Of a stretch of DNA of 64,000 nt, positions 42,181 through 52,100 are shown piece by piece; positions within the stretch are counted from its first letter, which is position 1; the number at the start of each line of letters is the position of its first letter. The stretch lies in the NCBI RefSeq assembly GCF_000224145.3, contig NC_020169.2:1773479-1837478 (forward strand), in the 5' to 3' direction. The stretch is from Ciona intestinalis. Taxonomy: Eukaryota > Chordata > Ascidiacea > Phlebobranchia > Cionidae. The notes below the pieces were generated by a model. That model searched no databases. It was given only the letters and a program-made list of their open reading frames with translations, and was not told the origin of the DNA. A program made the translations under genes and the position numbers.

Positions 42181-44596
42181 TTAAAACTCTACGCCAGAAG
42201 GCAAGGGTTCATCATTGATAGCAGCAAGGATGTTGTCTATTGCTTTCTGTAGCATTTTAGAACGAACACGAAATGTAGCAGATGCATTATGAGGAGTTAT
42301 AATGCAGTTGTTAAGCTGAAGCAAAGGGTGGTTTCGAGGCAGTGGCTCAGGGTCAGTTACATCTAAAGCAGCGTAATAAATCTTTTTTGTTTCCAAAGCC
42401 TCAGTCAGTGCATCATGGTCAACAATGCCACCTTTAATAATTAGGATTGTAACAGTTTTCAATGAAAGCCAGACATGCACTGCTAAATACACATGCTCAC
42501 CGACAAAGTACTCATACAGACTAGAAACAACACAATGCCTTAAATAAGCACTATCACAGTAGAGTTAATTATATGAACTTAAGCAAACATTGTACACACA
42601 TTAAGTTTGCTGACTTACTTTGTAATAGCAGGCTTACTTTATAAGGTATTTGTACTTCAATATTGACATGCAGTAAACTAACTGTACCTCTTGCTATGTT
42701 GACAAACACACAGGTAGGCTTCATCAATCTGAACTGCTTTGCACCAATCATTCTGTAAGTTCCTGAGTTCAGTGGAACTGTTATTATTACATGGTCGCAG
42801 AGCGGAAGCATTTGGTTTAACGTCTTATAATACTGAGCACCAACAGCTTCCTCTACAATGCTAGACCTGAAACAGAAAATGAAAACAAATCAGCTTTTAT
42901 TAATTAATTTTAAATGAATATAAAAAAATTTTAGCTGTCTCTCGGGGAGTCAACATTAGGAAAAAAATACATAATAACCAAAAAATATGGCAACAAAAAA
43001 ATTGTTCCACATTTACAAAAAAGCTAGACTGTTGTTTTTTTTCTATGCATTGATGTAAATACAAACATGGGTTTAAATTGCTTTATTCAGCCAGGGGTCC
43101 AACCCCTTTTTATGTTGTTTATAAAGATATTAATAATTATTGCATAGGCTATTGAATATTACCTCTGGTTTCTGTTATGATAAAGAATGTCCATATCAAA
43201 AGCCTTTGCTCGCTCTGCTATTTTGTAACCAATGCGACCCATACCCACAATACCAAGCACACTTTCACTTATATCACGGTATCTTGAATCATGTGGGAAG
43301 CTGGTTGTGGTTGGACTCATACCCATACTTATATCTATAGCAAAAACACTATTTAGATATAGTCCCAAATATATTTGACAGTTCAGCAAGATCATAATTT
43401 TTAAAATTAAATTAGCATCTAAAAACAAAGTCGTCCGACCTATTTAGTTAACCTAAACAGACAATAAAATTCTGATTTAGTGAGGAGACAATAAAAAAGA
43501 AAGCTTTTGATAGCATAAATTAAGGATAATGAAATAGGTTTATAGAAATCAATAGCCAAATCCTAAAGAAACTGATATTTTTTTGGTTATGTAGATACGT
43601 AAGGTACCAACAAAATTTATTTTTTAAGCAGAATAACCTTGGTATAAGTTTCTTGCAGCAGCCATGAGCATCAGCATTCCAAAGTCGGCTACTGCAGCAT
43701 CAGAAACACCCACACCGTTTGACAGTTTTATTCCATGCGATCGTAGGAGATCTAAATCCAAGCCATCATAACCAGCACCAATACCAGCAACAAGTTTAAC
43801 GTTTGGTATTTTCTCTAGCAAGTCTTTTGTTATCTGCAGTTGGTTAAAAAGTATTGTTTAAAAATCAGTATGAAATGTTGCAGGCATGCAGTAATCACTA
43901 TCGAAGCAACCTGTTACTTTACAGGTAGAGCTGTTAGAAACAGAATTTATATGCTGCAAAAGTATTTAATGATATTGAGCTATAGGAGAATAAAATCTAT
44001 TAATGTCAACTACTATCAGGCAACATGCATAACATATATATCTATGAAGAATTACTTTATTGTCGTTTTCTCTGATTTATAAGATAATTATTCCCAGCGA
44101 TTCAGGAAAGTTTCACGCACTTGTTGTAATTTTTCCTCTTACTTCCGTTGTATTGATTGCTATGAACAGTAATGTGAATCTTAATGTTAAATCCAACTTA
44201 AAACAACTTGCAACAATGTGAGAAGAAATGTAAGTTTATATGGTTATTGTATGCCATTTGAATAAAGATAACAAATTAACCCTGAAAATAGATGAAGGTT
44301 GTACCACCCTATTACCATGCATTTCACCTACACTATAGACTTTTTTGTCACAAGCTTTGAGGTAGTTTAACTTACATGCAAAGGCTAACAATCCATGCCA
44401 TACAAACGTACTTCCCAGTGACTACTTGCCCTAATTTTACCTCTGGTTTCCAATAAAAAGGAAGTACTGCTACCACATTGGTTAGCACTACATTGCTCTT
44501 CAAATCATCTTTAAAAACAACGTCAAAGTGATTTTTCACCATTTCAACAAATGCTAGTGGCATTGTTTTTCCAACAAGAACAGCTGGTTTCTCCAT
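42181..44596 (-). CDS. Glyoxylate/hydroxypyruvate reductase-like dehydrogenase, copy B
   Basis: Exons 44596-44441, 43833-43638, 43334-43163, 42866-42688 and 42431-42181 give 954 nt, 317 residues. Features: IGAGYDGLDLDLLRSHGI, the NAD-binding [47 protein letters not shown] and CIITPHNASAT, so the Arg, Glu and His of the catalytic set are retained. The first exon is shorter than in copy A and the N-terminal domain has diverged (MEKPAVLVGKTMPLAFVEM). Tandem paralogue of copy A. Substrate preference could have shifted; the sequence alone does not say. Confidence 0.9.
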
Positions 44597-45143
44597 TGTT
44601 TTTATACAAAGTTTGCTAAACTTAATAATATTGCCATGAAATTTCTGTTTAATTCAGATATTCATGCTAAATTGTTCATCGGAAAGTTTTGTTTACATTA
44701 ATAAATTCGTTACTACAATAATTGGAGTGCTTTCGATTTGATGTTGACAAAATGTGGTAATACTACAAACAAACAATCGTTAGTGGTAAGATTAAAACAA
44801 TACAATTATAAAAAATTAGAAGATTAAAAAATAAAACTTGCTTCAGATAATAAAATGCATAACTAGGACATACGAGATACAATTATTAGTCCAAATGGAA
44901 TTTGTTTCTGACTGTTGGTGGAACTGCCAACAATCAAATTATAGAGCATGTTGCATAAAGTCAGAACAAATAATAAGTCATATACAATAGGTACTAACAG
45001 GATGACAGGATCAATAATTGCAAGAAACGCAAAGAAAAAATTATAAAGCTGACACCATTTAGATATAATAATTGATATCTTAAAGAAAGGTCAAAATTAA
45101 ATTTAACACAACACTGGCACATCACGCTTTAAAAACGCTAAAT

Positions 45144-46898
45144 TTATAAAGTTTTTGCTAACGCTTCAACCCAAATTGCAACAGCCATTGCACCAGGATC
45201 GGGCTGGGTAAGTAACTTGGCAGCAACACAACTTGCACGGCCAGCTTTTGCCTTCATTGTGGCTGTAGCTTCAGCTGCCTGCCGTGCTACTTTGGCTGCA
45301 TTTTGAGCAGCTGTTTTGATAGAAGCATTCTCAGATATACTCGTTTCCAACGAATTTCTAGTAGCAACCAAAGCATCAAGCATAGTCCTATCTCCAGGCT
45401 CTGCACCCCCATATTTAGATATTGCTGCAATGCCGACTGCCAAGCAGTCATTCCATGATTCAACTGTATATGCTTGGGCCCTGTGTGAAGCTGCTGTAAA
45501 AAACAAACTATAAAGGCCACCAGACGCACCACCCATAGATTTTTCGGCACAGCCTGCCATTTGTAACAGCACTTGCTCAACATTTTCACATTTCCACGAA
45601 CGGGAGCGGTTTAAAACCTCATTTGCACCACGTTTTAGGGTGGACCCACAATCACCATCACCAGCAGAGGTATCCAAGTCATTCAGAAATGCTTCATTTG
45701 AGATGAGTGATTGACATGCCAGAGTAATTGCCTCTATTAATGCATGACCAACTTGTAGTTTATTTTTATCAGGAAAATTTACACTCTCCCCAACCGCTTC
45801 CAAAGACTTATCATTCAAAGGCACAACTGGATCATTATTTCTCCTATTAAACCCGGTGTTCTTCGACACACACACTCGTGGCCAGCCTGGTGCATTTGTA
45901 TCAGCATCCAGGCATTTTAAAGTCTCGTCATTCACTTTGCAAATGTTTAAATTGAATCCAGCCATATCAAGTGAAGTCATAAAATGACCATTGTAACATC
46001 GAACAACAGACAGTCCTTTACTCTCTAAATATTCAATAGCTCTCCTACCCAACACAAACATTTCAATCTCCGATAAACCACCAAGATTATTCATAGTAAG
46101 TGCAATTTTCTGACCATTATCTATTGTAATATGACTGGCATGGGATGGGTTCATCATATGGTCAATCATAACTTCCACGGTTTCATTTGCAGGAAGAATT
46201 TTCATTCTTTTGACTCCAGCCTCTCCATGAGCACCAAGACCAAGCTCCATTTCTGTTTCATCCAATTTAAATGAGCTGCCAGTGCCAGGTATTGAACAGC
46301 CGGACAAACTGACACCAATTGTACCCATGGCTTTAGATAGATGTGTGCACGCCTGCGTAATTTCATCCAAGGACCTTCCCTGTTCAGCAAGTGCACCTGC
46401 AAGTTTCATAACGATCACTATCCCTACAAGGCCACGTCTTCCAGCAGTTTTGTCTTGGCTTTCAAGTGCACAGTCCTCACCAACAACCACCATATTAACC
46501 TTTTTTCCAGCTGCCTTAGCCCTTTCCAAAGCAATGCCAAAATTCAGCCTATCGCCCGTGTAGTTGGCCACTATTAGAAGAGTACCGGCTGGTGAAGCAA
46601 CAGCATTAATTGCAGCAAGAATATCATTGGGTGGAGGGGAAGCAAACACAGAGCCTGCCACTGCTGCAGTAAGCATACCACGGCCAACAAATCCAGCACT
46701 AAATGGTTCATGGCCAGAACCACCACCACAAATAGTAGAAACGTGACCAGAGCTACAAAAATCAGCAGCATCTTCACGTATTATTACCCTGTGCCCCTTG
46801 AGCAGCCTTTGACCGGGATTCTGCCAAGCAATGCTCTGCAGCATTTCATCCACACAAGTTTCAGCATTGTTTATTAATAATCGGTTCGTACGAGACAT
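45144..46898 (-). CDS. TKFC: Triokinase/FMN cyclase (dihydroxyacetone kinase), single exon
   Basis: ATP-dependent kinase for dihydroxyacetone and glyceraldehyde in fructose metabolism; the vertebrate enzyme also makes cyclic FMN. One uninterrupted frame encodes 584 residues (human 575). The DhaK domain has CGGGSGHEPFSAGFVGRGML (residues 57-76), NYTGDRLNFGIA, and the substrate-binding His at 224 in LGAHGEAG. The DhaL domain has the Mg-ATP Asp cluster AGDGDCGSTLKRGA (GDGDCG at 413-418), MGGASGGLYSLFF, and GDRTMLDALVA, and ends QPDPGAMAVAIWVEAL. All key residues are intact. The absence of introns is unusual beside neighbours with 5 to 40 exons. ATG context MSRTNRLLINN; the start is 548 bp upstream of nothing else on this strand until ZNFX1. 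Confidence 0.96.
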   Translation of the reverse strand: MSRTNRLLINNAETCVDEMLQSIAWQNPGQRLLKGHRVIIREDAADFCSSGHVSTICGGGSGHEPFSAGFVGRGMLTAAVAGSVFASPPPNDILAAINAVASPAGTLLIVANYTGDRLNFGIALERAKAAGKKVNMVVVGEDCALESQDKTAGRRGLVGIVIVMKLAGALAEQGRSLDEITQACTHLSKAMGTIGVSLSGCSIPGTGSSFKLDETEMELGLGAHGEAGVKRMKILPANETVEVMIDHMMNPSHASHITIDNGQKIALTMNNLGGLSEIEMFVLGRRAIEYLESKGLSVVRCYNGHFMTSLDMAGFNLNICKVNDETLKCLDADTNAPGWPRVCVSKNTGFNRRNNDPVVPLNDKSLEAVGESVNFPDKNKLQVGHALIEAITLACQSLISNEAFLNDLDTSAGDGDCGSTLKRGANEVLNRSRSWKCENVEQVLLQMAGCAEKSMGGASGGLYSLFFTAASHRAQAYTVESWNDCLAVGIAAISKYGGAEPGDRTMLDALVATRNSLETSISENASIKTAAQNAAKVARQAAEATATMKAKAGRASCVAAKLLTQPDPGAMAVAIWVEALAKTL

Positions 46899-47397
46899 TC
46901 TGACGCTCAGCTAGTCACGATTAACCAACCCTAACCTTATGAATATATACAATTAGGGCATCTTTATTTATCCAATGGTAATGACGTCTTAACTTTATAA
47001 GGACTTGTGGGCTTTTGCTTACATGTCTATGTTCAGCATCCAATAGTCGGTATTGAATATTTGCAGCCGTTTTACATTGCTTCTCTTACTGACTCACGCG
47101 CACTGTCTGCTGCAATGCTTACTTAAAAGGCGCAACAGCTGTTCAAGAGAGAGCAGACACGCATCTAGCGATTTCGATTTTGTTGTGTTAATGTATGAAA
47201 CGTGTTTTTTTGTGTGTGAAACGTGTTGGTGATATCAACACTAGTATTACGTTGGGGTTTTTATGTTTAAAAACTGAGAACTGTCGATTTACCAATATTT
47301 TTTTAATTGAAAGTTATATTTAAGAATGTAAAGAAAATAATACACCTAGCTTTACGGAAAATCAGTAGTAGGATATGCTAGGCAGAGTCGTATAAAC

Positions 47398-47815
47398 ACC
47401 GAGTAGTCCAACTGCCGTCTACGTGTGTCCAAAATAGAGCAAAAGTGGTGACTTTGACAATGGATTTAAACGAACTTGTTAAGTTTTGTTTGTGTTTTCC
47501 TATTGTGGGAAGGTGTAAAACAGCTTCTATTTACCTTACCAAACATTTTTTAGAAAAAATGTATAAATTTAGCCGCATTAAATGACTAAAATGTCGCAAA
47601 TCAACCGCTTCTAATTCTAATTTTTGACTTTTTTTGACACTGAAAACAAATAACACATGTTTTTTACATTTTTCAACCTTTAAATTTGTTTTTAGGCCCA
47701 AGTTTTTCTGTAATTTACCGAAAAACATACATTTTCCCTATACCTACTGTGTTATTTTGGACCCAAATTGCCGTTCAATTTGTGTTTTACGTAACAATGG
47801 GTTGGACTACTCGGT
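47398..47815. mobile_element. 418-bp element with perfect 15-bp terminal inverted repeats
   Basis: Left ACCGAGTAGTCCAAC (47398-47412) and right GTTGGACTACTCGGT (47801-47815) are exact complements. Imperfect pairing continues inward (TGTCCAAAATA against TATTTTGGACCCA). No coding frame; probably a non-autonomous DNA transposon unrelated to the MITE family above. Confidence 0.75.
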
Positions 47816-47950
47816 ATTTCTATGGCTCTGATGCTAGGTAAATAAAAGTTAGATATATAGCCTCAGATATGTACATTTAAGATGCCAGTATTACAGTTGG
47901 ATACATTTCCCAAATATCCCTAAATTAACACACTACACACACACATATAT

Positions 47951-48145
47951 ATGTCAATAGTCAATTACATTCCATACACAAGTATTAATATGTCTAGGTG
48001 TTTGACTTCCTTGTCAAATTCTCTCATTTGTTGCTTTGTAAATTGTTCCTTTTCATTTATGAGCATTTTCCCAAGAATATTAACCGCAACAGCAATGCCT
48101 GTGAGAATAAACTGTTTATTACGAATCTTATATTACTTTTGCTCT
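47951..48145 (-). pseudogene. Decayed duplicate of the last ZNFX1-like exon
   Basis: Closely similar to the terminal coding exon at 49127-49305 (AAGGAACAATTTACAAAGCA shared), but the copy has stop codons right after the splice site (ATA TAA GAT TCG TAA) and frame damage. Part of duplicated block A. Confidence 0.8.
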
Positions 48146-48239
48146 AGATAACAAAAATGTTTAAGTTATGTTGTGGTAATTATTATACCAACCATCCAAA
48201 ATTTACATTGCTACTATAACTCCGTGAACTATAACTCCA

Positions 48240-48535
48240 GTTTTGGGAATGTATGTAACTTTTGTTTCTTCAACCTCGTGCCAGCTTACGAGTTACCATG
48301 CATGTTACTTTGTGGGTGAATTTTTTTTTTAATTTTTAGGTTTTATGCCTAACAATTTAGACAAATCATTAGTAACCGCTGGTTAGGAGCAATTGCTGCT
48401 AATGGGTGTCTTGCTCTTGTCCAAGGACACATACTCCCACAATGGTAGCAGCGACTAGCCTTAAGTTAAACCGATAACCTCTCGATTAGAGGCATGCACG
48501 CTAATCTACTGTACGCCTGTACCATAGTTATAAAA
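48240..48535 (-). repeat. SINE, near full length (part of duplicated block A)
   Basis: Runs from GAATGTATGTAACTTTTGTT through CCTCGTGCCAGCTTACGAGT, T-run, GACAAATCATTAGTAACCGC, GTGTCTTGCTC and a diverged tRNA-like end (GCACGCTAATCTACTGTACG). Confidence 0.75.
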
Positions 48536-48831
48536 ATTCAATATGTAATCTCTTGGTAATCTTATTAATTGTGTAGCTATGTAGTAATTTGTGTCGCTAT
48601 GTCGCAATTAAGTGCCCTATATATACGCGTGTGCTCGCCTTAGTTTTGATTCGCTATTCCAGCGTTTCACTCTACAATTTGGGGTCTCAATACAAACCCA
48701 AAAACACAACAGGCACATTCCTGTATTTTGCGTGCTGCTGTTGATTGGTTAATTGCATGGGCGTGACGTTGCATTTATAGCTTAAGAATTAAATCAGTTG
48801 CTTGTGGTTGAGTTCGTGAGCGGTCTTACTT

Positions 48832-48967
48832 TTGGTCTAAAGATAAAAACGCTACAATACCAACAATTTATGAAATGAAAATTTATGTTTAATACTAAAA
48901 TTGGTCTAAAGAAGAAAACGCTACAATACCAACAATTTATGAAATGAAAATTTATGTTTAATACTAA
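48832..48967. repeat. Two-unit tandem repeat, 68-69 bp
   Basis: TTGGTCTAAAGATAAAAACG and TTGGTCTAAAGAAGAAAACG begin two nearly identical units, each ending ATTTATGTTTAATACTAAAA. Confidence 0.9.
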
Positions 48968-49126
48968 AATAAAATTGATGGGTGGTTTTCCATACAATAT
49001 TTTTGTTTCAATGAAAAATCAGAAGTACGGTAGGCCAGTTAAAAAAAAATTTGATGTATAGATATGTGGATTACAGTTTAGTACATTTTTTCTCAATAGC
49101 CTGTAACTAAATTAAATGTATGTTAA

Positions 49127-52100
49127 TTACATTCTATGCATAAGTATTAAGATTTCTAAGTGTTTGATTTCCTTGTCAAATTCTCTTATTTGTTGCTTTG
49201 TAAATTGTTCCTTTTCATTTATGAGCCTTTTTCCAAGAATATTAACCGCAACAGCAATGCCTGTGAAAATGAACTGTTTATTCAAATCTTGTATTACTGT
49301 AGCTGCTCTAGTTAAAAACAATGTTTAATTTGTGTGTGGTAATTATACCAATCATCCAAAACTTTACATTGCTATAGATGTGAAATATAACTCCAGTTTA
49401 GGAATGGAGGTAACTTGCTTTTCTGGCCGGAAAACGACAGTCGTTATAACACAGGTGTTCTCTTTCATCACCTCGTGCCAGGTTAGCAGTAACAAGCCTT
49501 AAACCCATAGCCTACCTCTCAGTTATAGACGTGTGCGTTAACCAACTATGCCACCGTGCCGGGTTATAACAATTCCATATGTAATCTCATGGTCATGTTG
49601 CTTACCTTGAATTTGTGTCGGTATAGATTTAGAGCTTGTTATATTCTTCAATAAATTCTCTGTGCGAATATTCAATTCATTTATCTTGTAGAGATTTGCG
49701 AGTTTCATGTTACAGAAGTTTAATTGAGAGTTGGTCATTGGAGTTTTCTGTTCAAATTCAAACTTTAATTAATTTTAGGTTGGATGTTGAGATATTTCTA
49801 TAAAAGAATAGAACTGGTAATAAATGGTTTGTTTGGGTCAATCAAATATACAGGTTAACAGGTATATATATGTTATATATATTACTATTTATTTTACTCA
49901 TTAATATTTTTATATGTGACATTTAAAACTGCTGAAAACTAACAATATAAAATAAAAGAATTCATCTTTACTTACAGAAATTTTTTGCACCAAATTTAAT
50001 GCCTCTTTTGTATAAGCATTATGCATTGTATTTTGTGACACGGTTTCTGAATATTTGTTCTGTATCGCCATCAAGTCATGTTTTCTTGGTGTGAGCAATG
50101 GCTCAAGGAGATTTGCATTCCTGTTAACACAAGGTTAAGGAATATACATTTGCTCAAAATAAAGTTCCAAGTTTAAAGCAATCAGGTTGGTTTTGGGGAT
50201 AACAAATTTGCATGTTTTATGTATGTTTAATATATTGATTCATAAAAAAAGTCTAGGATAAATTCCAATCAGATAAAGTAATTAGCCAAATGCCAGAAAC
50301 ACAGGTTAGGCTGCTTGGGTTTAAATCTAGTTTGTAATATTTTTAAATAATATACCTCCACTCCAGTGACAGTAGTTGTCCGTATCTAGTGCATGTAGTA
50401 ATAGCAGTGTTGCATTTTGGGCAATGCTTTACTGTGCTATCATTAAAATTACCATGCCCGCCAAGCCCCATAATTTGATCCAATGTTTTTACTGTAAATA
50501 AGTGTCCACAGCCAGGCAGCTCAACAAACCTAAACAAAATCATAGTATCACCCTAATTTTATGAATACCAATGCTTAATACATTACTTTGCATCTTCTGG
50601 ATTTTCTGTATTTCCTATGGATTTCTCCACACTCCTCTTGTTGCAAACTCTGCACAACTTCGGGCATGGTTCTCCACACAGCCCAATACAGGGATGTTTG
50701 CATTTGAGAATCTAAATTGAAAAATTGTAATGTTTTCCAGTACTGAAATAAAATCCCAATGTCAAACCTACTCTTTAAAATATATTAAGATTCCAGATAG
50801 AAAATTTAATTTTTTACCTTTGGACATGGTTCATTGCATGGGGGACGATTGCATGCTTCACTGCACAATCTTGTGCATTTAAAATGCGGACATTTCCATG
50901 TACAAGCAAATCTGTAAAAAATGTGTTCATTAGCAAAAGTGATTTTGTATAGTGGAAAAATCTATATATATATATTTTAGGTAAAATAGTATTAGATTAA
51001 AATTTTTACCATTACCTGCATTTCCTACATGGAGAGCTGCACGTGTTGGCACATTTTTGATGCACACATTTTATTTCACATTCTGTTGTACAAGGTGGAC
51101 AAGGTACAGAACAAGTACCACTACATGGATGACCACATTTGAGTTTCTTTTCACATTTATTGCTACATTTTACATGTACCCGACCCTAAAATAATTCATT
51201 AGTCACTTACTTTAAATGTTTATTAATTTAGGAATGAAGAGTAAAGATATTATGAAAAATAATGAAATGCAACTGTTCCATATAACAGATTTAATTCACC
51301 TCACTTCTTTTAAATGTTTTTATTCCTTTTATATAAATAAGATATTAAATTCAAGCTATTCTCCTTTACCCGAAGGCAATCAGTGCAGTTACCAGGACAT
51401 GCATGTCCACAGTCAAGAACTGCTTCACACTTTTGTTTGCATGGAATACTATATAGCTTTTCAGATGCAATACACTTCACATTTTGTTCATGGCCGCAAG
51501 CTGGAAGTTTTACTGCAAAACAAATTTTAATGTAATGTATATACTATGATCTTCTTTAAAATCCCCAATCCTTTTATGCTGTGTTATTACGTAAATACTA
51601 TTTCATATAAAAGCCTAACCTAAATTAAAATTTACTTACAAAACTTCTAAATGTCGCCTTATGTTTGCCATGCATTATCTAACATTTTTTACACTATGCA
51701 AACCTGAAACATCAACAAAGCAGATATTAGAACATTTTTCCCAACACATCCTAGGACATGGGTGGCCACATTTCAAGACTTTTTCACAATTCGAATAACA
51801 TTTGGCTGATGCAACATCATCACTACATCGCATATTTTTCTTGTGACCACAGGAAAGATTCTGTTTACAAAATTGTAAAAGTAGTATTTGAAGCTTATCA
51901 TACACTTTACCTTTACAACATTCTCAGGACATTTAGAACATAATTCCGAACATTTCTTCGTGCACTTGTGTCCACATGGAAGAGTTTTATCACATATTTC
52001 CTGACATTGGAAATATTTAGGATCACAGGAGCATTCCATCTCTTGTACATGGCCACATGTAGGCATTGTCTTTAAAAACATATTATTCCAAAACGGTAAC

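Larger units (their letters stand above)
46899..49126. other. Repeat-rich intergenic stretch between TKFC and ZNFX1
   Basis: Contains a 418-bp inverted-terminal element (47398-47815), duplicated block A with a decayed exon copy and a SINE (47940-48570), and a two-unit 68-bp tandem repeat (48832-48967). No intact gene is seen. Confidence 0.6.

Noticed and set aside
45287..46777. Several secondary frames inside TKFC.
   Set aside because: Shadows of a strongly conserved 584-codon gene.
39779..46898. GRHPR copies and TKFC considered as a tunicate operon because all three run in the same direction.
   Set aside because: Gaps of about 535-548 bp are much longer than expected for operonic spacing, and no trans-splice acceptor cluster is evident.
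48794..48997. Minus-strand frame with an internally repeated peptide.
   Set aside because: The peptide repetition is just the 68-bp tandem DNA repeat; no gene signals.
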